Source: G963708235 sp963708235
GTDB lineage: Bacteria > Actinomycetota > Acidimicrobiia > Spongiisociales > UBA5794
Assembly (NCBI GenBank): GCA_963708235.1
Contig: OY970200.1
Span: forward strand, 124,001-188,000
DNA: 64,000 nt
Direction of reading: 5' to 3'
Below the pieces are notes generated by a model. The model saw nothing but the letters and a program-made list of their open reading frames with translations, did not search any database and was not told the origin of the DNA. The position numbers and the translations under genes are program-made. Shown here piece by piece: positions 34,249 to 44,641 of the stretch (positions are counted from its first letter, which is position 1; each line of letters starts with the position of its first letter).

Positions 34249-34824
34249 ATGTCCACCGACCCGCTGCGTCTGGCGGTCATCATCGGAAGCACCCGCCAGC
34301 CCCGCCTCGGGGATGCCATCGCCGACTGGTTCGTCGGTCGCTGCGCCGCTCGCGATGAGTTCGTCGTCGACCTGATCGACCTCGCCGAGATCGCCCTGCC
34401 CGCTGTGCTGCCGCGTCACGCACCGGCCCCGGTCCGGGCCTACGTGGGGCGGATCGATATCGCCGATGCGTTCGTGATGGTGACCCCGGAGTACAACCAC
34501 GGCTATCCGGCTTCGGTGAAGCAGGCCATCGATGTCGCCGGACGGGAGTGGGCCGCCAAGCCTGTCGGCTTCGTCTCCTATGGGGGCATCTCGGGGGGAA
34601 TCCGCGCCGTCGAGCAGCTTCGCCAGGTGTTCCCCGAGGTGGATGCCGCCACCGTGCGCCGCTCCGTCGCCTTTCCCAGGGTGTGGACCCTCCTCGACGA
34701 ACATCGTCGCCTGCGTGACTCGGACTTCGCCGAGGCGGCGGCCGAGCAGATGCTCGATCAGCTTGTCTGGTGGGGGACCGCACTGCGCACCGCCCGCCGT
34801 TCCGACAACGATGCCGCCGCCTGA
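34249..34824 (+). CDS. NADPH-dependent FMN reductase
   Basis: A 191-residue flavodoxin-fold protein of the NADPH-dependent FMN reductase (SsuE/ChrR/azoreductase-like) group. The phosphate-binding loop is LAVIIGSTRQPRLGDAIADW and the flavin contact is VTPEYNHGYPASVKQAIDVA. It reduces FMN or quinones/azo compounds by NAD(P)H. AAGGAG precedes the ATG. The divergent SoxR gene and the operator between them suggest induction by redox-cycling agents, which fits quinone reduction. Confidence 0.9.
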   Translation: MSTDPLRLAVIIGSTRQPRLGDAIADWFVGRCAARDEFVVDLIDLAEIALPAVLPRHAPAPVRAYVGRIDIADAFVMVTPEYNHGYPASVKQAIDVAGREWAAKPVGFVSYGGISGGIRAVEQLRQVFPEVDAATVRRSVAFPRVWTLLDEHRRLRDSDFAEAAAEQMLDQLVWWGTALRTARRSDNDAAA

Positions 34825-34939
34825 CCACCGGTTCGGTACCCGCCCGGGTCGGTGCGGTCCCTCGCCGACCTGACCCGGGCGCCTCGAGCCAGCCAAAAGA
34901 TGTGCACCGCCGGTCCGGGGAGTAACTACGCTCGCCGAC

Positions 34940-35338
34940 ATGAACCCGGTGGATGCCGCACGACGGTGGGCCCAGACCTGGAAGGACGCCTGGGAGGCGC
35001 TCGATGTCGACGCCGTGGTGGCCCTGTATGCCGCCGATGTGGTGTTCTCGTCGCAGCCGTTCCGGACGCCCTACCAGGGACAGGAAGGTGTGGCGGAGTA
35101 CGTCCGCCAGGCTTTCGGCGCCGAGCAGCAGGTAGCGGTCTGGATGTCCGAACCGATCACCCAGGGAGATCGGGCCTCGGTGTCATGGTGGACGGCGCTG
35201 ACCGAGGACGGTGAGGACGCGACGCTGGCCGGAACCTCGGTGATGCGTTTCGACGACCGAGGGCTCGTCGTCGAGCAATGGGACACCTGGAACGTCCTCC
35301 CCGAGCGCACCGACCCGCCGACCTGGTCGTTCTTCTGA
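34940..35338 (+). CDS. SnoaL/NTF2-like protein
   Basis: A 132-residue protein with the NTF2/SnoaL-like cone fold: ARRWAQTWKDAWEALDVDAV, ALYAADVVFSSQPFRTPYQG, then a run of strands (VAVWMSEPITQGDRASVSWW, AGTSVMRFDDRGLVVEQWD) and the tail DPPTWSFF. Such proteins are often isomerases, cyclases or small-molecule binding proteins of unclear function. The gene follows the flavin reductase by 115 bases on the same strand. Confidence 0.8.
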   Translation: MNPVDAARRWAQTWKDAWEALDVDAVVALYAADVVFSSQPFRTPYQGQEGVAEYVRQAFGAEQQVAVWMSEPITQGDRASVSWWTALTEDGEDATLAGTSVMRFDDRGLVVEQWDTWNVLPERTDPPTWSFF

Positions 35339-35396
35339 CCTGCCTGCGTCTGATCTGGATGCACGCGATCTGCGTGCCTGTGATCTGGGTGCCTGG

Positions 35397-36347
35397 TCAC
35401 GTTCCGGAGGCGGAGAAGTGCATGGTGTCGACGAGGCTGTTCCACTCTCCGCCCCATCCCCATCCGATGGCGGCAAAGGCATCGGTGACGACGTCGCCGG
35501 CCAGGATCATCCCGGGGCGTACCTCGCTGCGGTCGACGTAGGCGGACGCCAACTCGGGGATGACCAGGTCCCGCTTCACATAGGGGTTGTGGAACGGGTT
35601 GATGTCGATGGCGAGTCCGTAGGCGTGTTGTGACCAGTTCGACGACCCGACCGCCGGGCGACACACAAAGGCAGTGGTCACGTTGCCGTCGCCGGTGGGC
35701 GGCAGGTCGAGCTCGTCGGTGCGGGTGATCCGCATCTCCTCGATGGGGAAACGTGCTTCGAACATCGCTTCCAGCACCTCGACCAGCTCATCGGCGTATC
35801 GAGCGTTGACCAGTACCTCGCCGGTGTGTGCCCGCTGATCGAAACCCCAGAAGGTGGCGGTGACATAGCGGAGGTCGTCCACACCGACCGGGCACCCATC
35901 CGACCAGGTCGAACGAGCCAGGACGTCCTCCGGGACTGCGGTGTTGGTGGCGGTGAAGGTGTTTCCCGGAGGAGGGGGAAGCAGGTCGGGGCTGGTGAAG
36001 CGGCGATCGACCAACTCCTCCGGTGTCGGTTGGACCTCGCCGAGCCCATCGGGTCGGACCGGGAGCAGGCGCGTGCCCAACCAGGCCGGAGGTTCGGTGA
36101 CGCCAGGGGGGAGGCTTGTCGTCGTGGTGGACGGCGCTCCGGTGGTGGTGGTCGCTGCGGTTGGCGGCACGTCTGTCGTCGGGACCAGGGTTGTGGGTGA
36201 GATCGCGATCGAGGTGGTCGACTCCTGGAGTGTCGACGTTGCTCCGGACCCGGGATCGGCGCTGGTCGCCGGTCCCGCCGCACCGCTGCATGCACCCAAC
36301 AGAACGATGGTGAACACGGCGATGCTCCGAGAACCCGTGGTATTCAT
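35397..36347 (-). CDS. VanY-like D-Ala-D-Ala carboxypeptidase lipoprotein
   Basis: The protein (316 aa from the ATG at 36347) begins with a lipoprotein signal (LGACSG), followed by a long Thr/Pro linker and an M15 peptidase domain. The zinc-binding motifs are SSNWSQHAYGLAIDINPFHN (H and D) and the second histidine in VDTMHFSASGT. These enzymes trim the terminal D-Ala of peptidoglycan stem peptides. The linker plus lipobox place it on the outer face of the membrane. Length and motif spacing fit peptidase M15-4. Confidence 0.86.
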   Translation of the reverse strand: MNTTGSRSIAVFTIVLLGACSGAAGPATSADPGSGATSTLQESTTSIAISPTTLVPTTDVPPTAATTTTGAPSTTTTSLPPGVTEPPAWLGTRLLPVRPDGLGEVQPTPEELVDRRFTSPDLLPPPPGNTFTATNTAVPEDVLARSTWSDGCPVGVDDLRYVTATFWGFDQRAHTGEVLVNARYADELVEVLEAMFEARFPIEEMRITRTDELDLPPTGDGNVTTAFVCRPAVGSSNWSQHAYGLAIDINPFHNPYVKRDLVIPELASAYVDRSEVRPGMILAGDVVTDAFAAIGWGWGGEWNSLVDTMHFSASGT

Positions 36348-36544
36348 CCCGCAACCGTATCGCACATGCGGTTCTGCGTACCTACTGCTCCCTTGCCGCC
36401 GCCCCCTACGGCAAGCGCCGGATGTCGGGCAACTGGAATCCGCATCCGTCCATTGGAGCCTGTGACCGACTCACAGCCGGCCTGGACGTTTCGCCCATCG
36501 GTCACCTCTGCGGTGAACCGTGTCCCGGGTGCGAGAATGTGGGA

Positions 36545-38878
36545 ATGACGTGGGCACACATTGATCGGTTGACGCGGCTCCAGGTGGTGGGCGCCGTGCT
36601 CGGGTTGGCCGGCGGAGCCGTGGCGGCGCTGGCCGGCCAGGCAGCGGTGGCAGATGCCCTGTGGGCGGCCACCGGCGTGCTGGCGGCGATTCCGCTGATC
36701 ATCGATCTGGTGGGGAGCATCCGGCGCGGCGAGTGGGGGCTCGACATCATCGCCATTCTCGCCATCGGCGGCGCCCTCGTCCTCGGTGAGTACCTCGCTG
36801 CCGCCATCGTCGGATTGATGCTGGCAACCGGCCAGGCGCTCGACGCCTATGCGGCGACCCGTGCCGAGCGGGACCTGTCGGCGTTGCTGGAACGGGCGCC
36901 TCGCCAGGCACACCGGCTCGACGGTGACACCATGACCAGTATCCCGGTGGACGACGTCGCCGTCGAGGATCGTCTCGTGGTCAAGGCGGGGGAGGTGGTG
37001 CCGGTCGACGGCGTCGTGGTCTCCGGGGTGGCCGTGCTCGACGAGTCGTCGCTCACCGGGGAATCCGCACCGGTGTCCCATCCCCCCGGAGACCGGGTCG
37101 CCAGCGGTTCGGTCAACGGCGGCGACGGGTTCCAGATGGTGGCGGTCGCATCCGCTGCCGATTCCGCCTACGCCGGGATCGTTCGGCTCGTCCAGCAGGC
37201 ACATGCCGAGCGACCCCCGGTGGCGCGCCTTGCCGACCGCTACGCCATCGGGTTCGTCCCGCTGGCCTTGGCGATCGCCGCCGCAGCCTGGATCGCCTCG
37301 GGGGATCCGGTGCGCGCCCTGGCGGTCCTGGTTGTCGCCACCCCGTGCCCGTTGCTGTTGGCGGTCCCGATCGCTGTTGTCTCTGGTATGTCGCGGGCCG
37401 CCCGTCGTGGGGTGGTGATCAAGGGCGGTGGCGTGCTGGAACGTCTCGCCGACGCCGAGATCCTGGTCATCGACAAGACCGGCACGCTCACCGTCGGCGA
37501 ATCCGCCGTCGACGACATCGTCCTCTTCGATCCCTCGATCGATGCCGATGAGGTGCTGCGGCTTGCTGCGTCACTCGACCAGATGTCGAGCCATGTGCTG
37601 GCGGCGGTACTGGTCCGGGCCGCCCGGAGCCGTGGTCTCCACCTCGACGTCCCGGTCGACGTGGTCGAGGTCCCCGGTGCCGGGATCACCGGGCAGGTGG
37701 CAGGTCGCACGGTGGTCGTCGGGAGTGCCGACCACGTCGCCGCGGAGCGTTCGGTTCCCGACACGATGCGGTCGCTGCGTCGGCGGGCCGACCGGGATCC
37801 CCACCCCATGGTCTACGTGGCTCAGGACGATCGCATCATCGGCGTGGTGCGGCTCGCCGACGAGATCAGGGCCGACACCCCGACGGCGCTGCGCACCTTG
37901 CGGCGTGAGGGCATCCACACCGTGATCATGGCCACCGGCGACCATCCCGTCGTCGCCGATGCGGTCGGTTCCGCCATCGGGGTCGACCGGGTGCTGGCCC
38001 AGTGCACCCCCGAGGAGAAGGTCGACGCAGTCCGACGTGCCAGCGCCACCGGCGTCACCGTGATGGTCGGCGACGGGATCAACGACGCCCCGGCGCTGGC
38101 CACGGCGGATGTCGGTGTCGCCATGGGCGCCCGGGGCGCCACCTCCTCCTCCGAGGCCGCCGATGTGGTGCTGATGGTGGACCGCCTCGACCGGCTCGCC
38201 GAGGCCATGATCATCGCCAAACGGTCGCGGCGTATCGCCACCGAGAGCGCCCTCCTCGGGATGGGACTGTCGCTGGTGGCGATGGGGTTCGCCGCCTTCG
38301 GCTATCTCCCGCCGGTGGGCGGCGCGCTCGTCCAGGAGGCAATCGACGTGATCGCCATCCTCAGTGCGCTCCGCGCCCTCAGCGGACCGACGCCATGGCG
38401 TTCCGGACCCAAGCTCCCCGCCGCACTCTCGGCACGGCTCCGCTCCGAACACGCCGAGCTGATGCCACGTCTCGACGAGGTGGCGAGGGTCGCCGATCGG
38501 CTCCATGTTCTCGAGCCCGGTGAGGCCTTGGCCGATCTGCAGAGAATCGATGCGCTGATCCAGCACGAGGTGATTCCCCACGAGCGCGCCGACGACCTGG
38601 AGATCTACCCGATCCTTGCCGAGATCATCGGTGGCGAGGATCCGATGGCGACGATGAGCCTCACCCACGGTGAGATCTTCCGTCTCGCCGGGGTGTTCCA
38701 CCGACAGGTCGCCGACGCCGCCGAGGACCCGGAGGCCCTCGACCTGTTCGACGTGCGGCGCACCATGTACGGGCTTCACGCCATCCTGCGGCTCCATTTC
38801 GCCCAGGAGGAGGAGCTCTACCAGTCGCTCGACGACACCTACCGGGAACAGCCTGCCCTGGCCGGCTCGGGTGGCTGA
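36545..38878 (+). CDS. P1B-type metal ATPase with C-terminal hemerythrin domain
   Basis: A 777-residue heavy-metal P-type ATPase without the N-terminal metal-binding domain. Catalytic motifs: TGES (residues ~172), the TM motif TPCPLLLAVP near 265, DKTGTLT near 309 and GDGINDAPAL near 508. The usual HP motif of the nucleotide domain reads SSHVLA, with Val in place of Pro. After the last helices comes an ~145-residue helical domain with HAELM, HEVIPHERADD, THGEIF, FHRQV and HAILRLHFAQEEELYQSL, the histidine/carboxylate pattern of a hemerythrin. P1B-5 ATPases (nickel/iron export) are the known group with this fusion. The metal specificity is inferred from that. Confidence 0.9.
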   Translation: MTWAHIDRLTRLQVVGAVLGLAGGAVAALAGQAAVADALWAATGVLAAIPLIIDLVGSIRRGEWGLDIIAILAIGGALVLGEYLAAAIVGLMLATGQALDAYAATRAERDLSALLERAPRQAHRLDGDTMTSIPVDDVAVEDRLVVKAGEVVPVDGVVVSGVAVLDESSLTGESAPVSHPPGDRVASGSVNGGDGFQMVAVASAADSAYAGIVRLVQQAHAERPPVARLADRYAIGFVPLALAIAAAAWIASGDPVRALAVLVVATPCPLLLAVPIAVVSGMSRAARRGVVIKGGGVLERLADAEILVIDKTGTLTVGESAVDDIVLFDPSIDADEVLRLAASLDQMSSHVLAAVLVRAARSRGLHLDVPVDVVEVPGAGITGQVAGRTVVVGSADHVAAERSVPDTMRSLRRRADRDPHPMVYVAQDDRIIGVVRLADEIRADTPTALRTLRREGIHTVIMATGDHPVVADAVGSAIGVDRVLAQCTPEEKVDAVRRASATGVTVMVGDGINDAPALATADVGVAMGARGATSSSEAADVVLMVDRLDRLAEAMIIAKRSRRIATESALLGMGLSLVAMGFAAFGYLPPVGGALVQEAIDVIAILSALRALSGPTPWRSGPKLPAALSARLRSEHAELMPRLDEVARVADRLHVLEPGEALADLQRIDALIQHEVIPHERADDLEIYPILAEIIGGEDPMATMSLTHGEIFRLAGVFHRQVADAAEDPEALDLFDVRRTMYGLHAILRLHFAQEEELYQSLDDTYREQPALAGSGG

Positions 38879-38921
38879 GCCGCTCGCCGGCATGGTTCGG
38901 ACCGTTGCCGGACCACCGACC

Positions 38922-39269
38922 TCAGGTCACTGCCGCCAGTCCGTTCTGCCGGATTCCCGGCCCAGGCGCCGCCAGCATCCACCCGCAGGTCGAAGCCGCG
39001 GCAAGACGCAGCGTCTGGGCGGCGGCCTCGATCTGAACGCTCCATGGGTCGGAGCCGGTGTCGGGGATCCGGACACCTCGGGGGGAATCGACCAGGATCC
39101 GGCGTCGGCGCCGGTCGTTCTCGAGGACCAACTCGATGAGATCCTCGAAGGGGTCGATGTCGATCTGACGCAGGTGCCAATGGTCCGTTGCGTCGTCGAC
39201 CTGTACACATCGCAGCGGGGGCTGCTCGGAGAACCACTCCATCCATCCTGACCGGACGAGATCTCGCAT
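38922..39269 (-). CDS. Hypothetical protein, 115 aa
   Basis: No family is recognised. The protein has a mixed polar sequence (MRDLVRSGWMEWFSEQPP, VDDATDHWHLRQIDIDPFED, RILVDSPRGVRIPDTG) without membrane segments. The ATG at 39269 is chosen because GGGAGAGG stands directly upstream. It is convergent with the ATPase-hemerythrin gene, 43 bases away. Confidence 0.55.
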   Translation of the reverse strand: MRDLVRSGWMEWFSEQPPLRCVQVDDATDHWHLRQIDIDPFEDLIELVLENDRRRRRILVDSPRGVRIPDTGSDPWSVQIEAAAQTLRLAAASTCGWMLAAPGPGIRQNGLAAVT

Positions 39270-39583
39270 ACCTCTCCCTGTATTCGTCCATGGGGGACTT
39301 CCGATCCTGGTCGTCCGCAGCGGAGTCGGCCACGGTGCGGGAGACCCAAATCTCACGACAACGGTGCAGCGGCGGTCCGGAGACCCTGTGCGGGGTCAGC
39401 GAGATCACCTCGGCGCCTGGTGGACAGCGGGCGACACAGGTCCGCCTCGTCGGGCCCGTCCCTGACAGCCACCAGTTGCCCGCATAGGGACTGACGGCCC
39501 TAGTCGCGTCTCGTCATCCGGGAGATGATCACCCCAGGTTTTGTGAAAGTAATCACAAGCAGCGGAAGAGACGGGAGTTGGAG

Positions 39584-40303
39584 ATGACCAAGCGACTGAG
39601 GACACTGGGAATCGTGTTGGCGCTGATGGGGCTGGGCTTCGTCGTCGCCGGTGGCGTTGCCTACACCAAGGTGCAGGACGGATACGGTGCGCTGCAGTCA
39701 TTCAGCGAGGCGCAGAACGTCAACCTGACCTACAACGAGGACGGCCAGCTCGTCGATCGGGGAACCACCGAGGGCGCCGATGCGATCATGACCCTTCTCA
39801 CCGAGGACTGGGGCTATCCGGTCGTCATGCCAGACCTCGATCCCGCCGATCCGCTGGTGAACACCGCTTCGGAGTACATGTACCAGATGGCGACGGTCGG
39901 CTACCACGTGCTCAACGGCACCCAGACCGTGGTCCTCGCCGAGGACGCCGAGTTCGAGGGTGAGACCATCGCCGCAGGTACCTACGAGGTGCCGGTCGAC
40001 GGCCGCTACTGGACCGATTTCAACCGGGAGAACCCGATCGACGCCCAGGTGCGTGAAGCAGCCTGGTCGGGCACCGCCCATGGACTGTTCGCCGAGCTGG
40101 GTGTCGGTACCGTCACCCACAGTGCGTTGCAGATGGGTCTGGCGCTCGCCGGAATCCTCGCCGCCATCGGTCTCCTCGCCCTTGTCCTCGGTCTCGGTCT
40201 GGCCTGGACCACCACGGCGAAGCTCGAACTGGCGACGGACACCGTTCCCGAAACGGATCCGGTGACGCTCGACGACCGCACCCCTGAGCTGCTCGGGGTG
40301 TGA
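39584..40303 (+). CDS. Exported or membrane-anchored two-helix protein
   Basis: A 239-residue protein with a helix at each end (LGIVLALMGLGFVVAGGVAY and MGLALAGILAAIGLLALVLG) around an acidic extracellular-type domain of about 150 residues (VQDGYGALQSFSEAQNVNLT; YNEDGQLVDRGTTEGADAIM; GTYEVPVDGRYWTDF). The domain plus the repeated pairs of Asp/Glu suggest a surface domain; the family is not known. GGAGTTGGAG leads to the ATG. A strong hairpin terminator follows at 40330. Confidence 0.78.
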   Translation: MTKRLRTLGIVLALMGLGFVVAGGVAYTKVQDGYGALQSFSEAQNVNLTYNEDGQLVDRGTTEGADAIMTLLTEDWGYPVVMPDLDPADPLVNTASEYMYQMATVGYHVLNGTQTVVLAEDAEFEGETIAAGTYEVPVDGRYWTDFNRENPIDAQVREAAWSGTAHGLFAELGVGTVTHSALQMGLALAGILAAIGLLALVLGLGLAWTTTAKLELATDTVPETDPVTLDDRTPELLGV

Positions 40304-40329
40304 CCTTCCGCTGAGCACGTGCAACCCGG

Positions 40330-40357
40330 CGATGGGGCCTCATCCGAGGCCCCATCG
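40330..40357. terminator. Hairpin terminator
   Basis: A perfect 12-base inverted repeat (CGATGGGGCCTC, loop ATCC, GAGGCCCCATCG) lies 26 bases after the stop of the two-helix protein. Confidence 0.82.
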
Positions 40358-40477
40358 CTGTGTGGGGCGGGGGAATATTGCGGTTCGTCGGTTGATTCGA
40401 TCCGGACAGCGGCGGCATCGGTGGCTGGTAGCCTCCGCCGACTGCTCCTCCGGAGCTCGAAGCCGTTCGGGGTGACG

Positions 40478-41430
<953 letters not shown>

Positions 41431-41434
<4 letters not shown>

Positions 41435-42552
41435 ACCTCCTCGGCGTCGAACTGCGGCGCCTGTGGGAGCGCCGGCTACCGCGAGTCCTGGTTGCCGCCG
41501 TCATGCTGGTACTGGTCGTCGCCGGAACGGTCACCTTTTTCACCCACCGCTCCGAGCCCGTCGACACCACCGACGCCCTCGCTGGTGTCGAGCAGGAAGT
41601 GATGTTCTGCCGGGACCAGGCAATCATCGAATGGGAGGATTTCGAAGCGACCGGCACCAGCTATGACGAGGAATATGCCGACTACCTCGCCGAGTTCGAT
41701 TCGGCGGAAGCGTTCGCCGACGAGCAATGCCGCCCCGAGTACTTCGGGTACTACATCGAGGAACCCCGGTACTGCCTCATCTCGCTGTACGAGCGGGAGC
41801 CCAGGTACAGCAACGCCTGTCCCGACGCCCTTCCCCAGGACGGGGAGCCGATCGGTGAAATGGGTTCCGGGCGTGACGATCCGATGCGGCCGCCGTACCC
41901 GGGCGCCCAGGGCGTGGTCCCGGGGGTCAGCCTGGTGCTGCTCGGGTTGGCCGCGGTGCTCGGGGCCTCGTTCATCGGCGCCGAGTACGCCGAGGGCACC
42001 ATCGAGACCACGCTGCTGTGGGACACCCGCCGTCGTCGGGTGCTCGCCGCCAAGCTGATGGCCGTCGCCATCGGCGCCGCTGTTATCCATCTCGTGGTGG
42101 TGACCTGGCTGGTGGTGGTGATGCTCCCGGCCGGATTGTGGCGGGGGAGCACCGCCGGTGTCGATGCGAGCTTCTGGTGGGGTCTTTCAGGAACCGCCGC
42201 TCGGGGTGCCGGGGTCGCCGCCGTCTATGCGGTGATCGCGGCGTCGGTCGCCACCGTTGCGCGCAACACCGCCGGAGGGGTGGCGGCACTGCTCGGCTAC
42301 GTTGCGGTCAGCCCCATTCTCACCGTCACGGTCCTCACGTGGCTCCGCCCCCGGGATCTCGTCGTCAACTCGATGGCGACGGTCAACGGGGGAGAGGTGA
42401 GTGGACTGGTCGCCGTCACCGCCGACGGTTCCAGCTACCTGTCCGAGGTGTTCAGCCACGGGACGGGGTTGGCCGCCCTCCATGTGGCGATCTATCTCGT
42501 GCTGTTCGTGGTGATGGCCATCGGGGTGTTCGTCCGCCGCGATGTTGACTGA
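41431..42552 (+). CDS. ABC transporter permease
   Basis: The protein (373 aa, GTG start) has a first membrane helix near residues 17-37, then an extracellular domain of about 125 residues, and five or more helices in the C-terminal half (VVPGVSLVLLGLAAVLGASF, AVIHLVVVTWLVVVMLPAG, AAVYAVIAASVATVARN, GGVAALLGYVAVSPILTV, LHVAIYLVLFVVMAIGVFV). The layout is that of an ABC-2 type exporter subunit. The start overlaps the ATPase stop by four bases, so the two are cotranslated. Confidence 0.85.
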
Positions 42553-42611
42553 CCGTTCAACGGTTGGTTACAGGGTCCGGGGGTCGTCTGTCGGGGCCGT
42601 GCCGGAGATGG

Positions 42612-43691
42612 CTACACCGTGGCGGCGAGCGCTGCTTCGAGGTCGCGTCCCAGATCGTCGACATCCTCACAGCCGACGCTGAGACGGAGGAGCCCACCGG
42701 GGAGATGCTCCTGACCCGGGATCACGCTGCGGCGCTCGATCGTCGACTCGACCCCGCCCAGACTGGTGGCATGACGGATCAGACCCAGGCGCCGGCACAC
42801 GGCGTCGGCGCGTGCGGCTCCTCCGGCCACGTCGAAGGTGATCACCGCCCCGAATCCGTCGAGAACCCTGGCGGCGGTGTCATGGGTGGGATGGTCGGGG
42901 AGCCCCGGGTAGCGGACCACCTCCACGTGTGGGCTGGACCGGAGCCGGACGGCGAGGGCGCCGGCGTTGTCCTGGGCGCGTTCCAGCCGGAGCGCAAGGG
43001 TACGCACGCCGCGCAACGCAAGGAACGTCTCGAGCGTTCCCGGGGTGGCGCCACCGAGGGCCCGGGTGGAGACAAGCGCCTCGCCGATCTCCCGGTCGGC
43101 GGCGACGGCAACTCCGCACAGGAGGTCCGAATGGCCTCCGATGAATTTGGTGGCGGAGTGGACCACGATGTCTGCGCCCACCTCCAGCGGGCGCTGGTTG
43201 AGTGGTGTGGCGAAGGTGTTGTCGACGGCGACCACTGCCGGCAGGTTCGAGGTCGCACTGCAGATCGCCGGGACATCGGCGACGACGAGCAGCGGGTTCG
43301 ACGGAGACTCTATCCAGAGCAGGTCGGTGGTCGCCGCGGCTTCGATCCAAGCCGCAGTGTCGGCGACAGCGTGTCTGCGCACCGACCATCGGCCCTGTCG
43401 CTCCCCGGCACCGACCAGCGATGCAACCCCTTGATAGCAGTCGTCAGGGATGGCGACGGACCCTCCGACCGGGATCAGATCGAGAACGGCGGCGGCGACC
43501 GCCATCCCGGAAGCGAACGCCACGGCCTGTCCCCCCTCGAGCCCGCCCATCACCTCCTCGAAGGCCGCCCAGGTCGGTGTCCCGCCATCGCGGGCGTACC
43601 CGACCTCGCCACCCAACACGAAGTTCGAGGCGGGGACGAGGGGGACGTTGAGCGGCGCTCCCGGGGTCGCGTTGCGGCCCGCCACGATCAC
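42612..43691 (-). CDS. PLP-dependent trans-sulfuration-type enzyme (cystathionine gamma-synthase/lyase family)
   Basis: A protein of 359 residues in the Cys/Met metabolism PLP family. The PLP lysine is in VHSATKFIGGHSD, preceded by VVAVDNTFATPLNQRPLEVG and ESPSNPLL; VESTIERRSVIPGQEHLPGG is the C-terminal substrate region. It is about 20-30 residues shorter at the N-terminus than usual, so the start (GTG at 43691) may be placed too late or the segment may be missing. These enzymes make or split cystathionine or related thioethers; the exact reaction is not clear from sequence. Confidence 0.85.
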   Translation of the reverse strand: MIVAGRNATPGAPLNVPLVPASNFVLGGEVGYARDGGTPTWAAFEEVMGGLEGGQAVAFASGMAVAAAVLDLIPVGGSVAIPDDCYQGVASLVGAGERQGRWSVRRHAVADTAAWIEAAATTDLLWIESPSNPLLVVADVPAICSATSNLPAVVAVDNTFATPLNQRPLEVGADIVVHSATKFIGGHSDLLCGVAVAADREIGEALVSTRALGGATPGTLETFLALRGVRTLALRLERAQDNAGALAVRLRSSPHVEVVRYPGLPDHPTHDTAARVLDGFGAVITFDVAGGAARADAVCRRLGLIRHATSLGGVESTIERRSVIPGQEHLPGGLLRLSVGCEDVDDLGRDLEAALAATV

Positions 43692-43756
43692 ATACGACCG
43701 CAGCGCCAGCGCCTCCGAGCCGGACGCCTCCTCAGAACCGGACTGCCCGCTGCCGT

Positions 43757-44011
43757 TCAGCGTGCTTGCATCCGGCGGTAGACGAGCAGGGCGACAACGG
43801 CGCCGATGATCGAGCCGATAAGCCCGGTCGTGGAGAAGTCGAGGATGTCACGGTCCGAATCGAACAGGGCGGCGATGAACCCACCGACGAACGAACCGAC
43901 GATCCCCAGGAGCAACGTTTGGAGGATGCTCATCTTGTCTTCCCCCGGCACCAGGGCTCGGGCCAGCAAACCGGCGATGAGACCGACAATGAGAAAACCG
44001 ATCAGGCTCAT
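43757..44011 (-). CDS. GlsB/YeaQ/YmgE-family stress membrane protein
   Basis: An 84-residue protein with three or four short hydrophobic helices (LIGFLIVGLIAGLLARAL, LLLGIVGSFVGGFIAAL, LIGSIIGAVVALLVYRRM) and the motif LVPGEDKMSILQTLLLGIVG. This is the GlsB/YeaQ/YmgE/Transglycosylase-associated family, found as general stress membrane proteins. ATGGAGGATTC precedes the ATG. It lies downstream of two hairpin elements and near other stress genes. No GTTT/GGGTAG element was found directly before it. Confidence 0.88.
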   Translation of the reverse strand: MSLIGFLIVGLIAGLLARALVPGEDKMSILQTLLLGIVGSFVGGFIAALFDSDRDILDFSTTGLIGSIIGAVVALLVYRRMQAR

Positions 44012-44206
44012 GAATCCTCCATATGACGACGGTGTGCTCCGAGTATGGCGTACCGGGCCCTCGCCGGGTCGGATTGTGCGCACACCGGCCGGTGCGGTCG
44101 GCGGTCAAGAGGTCGGCCATGGCCATGCCCGGAGTTGCCGGCACCGTCTGAAGCGTGATCACCTTGCACGGACCCCCGGGCGGTCCGCATACCCGGGGAA
44201 ATCAGG

Positions 44207-44236
44207 ACGGGACCCGGGCTTCTGCCCGGGTCCCGT
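44207..44236. terminator. Hairpin terminator with TTCT loop
   Basis: A perfect 13-base stem (ACGGGACCCGGGC and its complement) closed by TTCT. It follows the small membrane-protein gene at 44332 on the minus strand and precedes the GlsB-type gene. Confidence 0.8.
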
Positions 44237-44239
44237 TGT

Positions 44240-44335
44240 CTGACCGCTCGCCGCCAGACGCCGTTAGCGAACCCCCGATGGGTTCGGGGGCCACGCTTGC
44301 CGTGGAGGTTCGGCGTCTGAGGCGAGAGCGGTCAG
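44240..44335. repeat. Long imperfect inverted repeat
   Basis: The arms CTGACCGCTCGCCGCC/AGACGCC (44240-44262) and GGCGTCTG/AGGCGAGAGCGGTCAG (44312-44335) pair imperfectly around a ~49-base inner part with its own hairpin (GCGAACCCCC/GGGTTCG). The right arm contains the stop codon of the gene at 44332. Confidence 0.7.
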
Positions 44336-44586
44336 TTGTCGGGTGGCGGGTCGACGCCGAGGTCGACCTCGGGGATGTCTGCCACACCGGGAACCTCGAC
44401 CTGGCTCTCTTCGTCGCTGGCCACGAGGTACCAGACGGAGAAGATGAGCGCCGCGGCAACGATCAGCGCCATCAAAGTGACGGCGACACCGCCTCGGCGC
44501 TCCTCGGTGACGACGATGTGCTCGTCCCCGGGCTGCAACTCATGATCCTGAGTGGAATGCGGGGTGTGAGTCTCGTTCGGCATCAT
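44332..44586 (-). CDS. Small membrane protein behind a SigF-type promoter
   Basis: An 84-residue protein with a histidine/acid-rich N-terminus, one membrane helix (GVAVTLMALIVAAALIFSVW) and an acidic C-tail (VEVPGVADIPEVDLGVDPP). No family is recognised. Two ATG codons in tandem open it; AAAGGAG stands seven bases before the first. A GTTT-N15-GGGTAG element starts 57 bases upstream (44642-44666), so the gene is likely under the SigF-type sigma factor of the window. Confidence 0.75.
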   Translation of the reverse strand: MMPNETHTPHSTQDHELQPGDEHIVVTEERRGGVAVTLMALIVAAALIFSVWYLVASDEESQVEVPGVADIPEVDLGVDPPPDN

Positions 44587-44641
44587 GATGCCGCTCCTTT
44601 CCCGAGCCGAAGGGCGAACCATCCGCTCGACTTCCCCCGCC

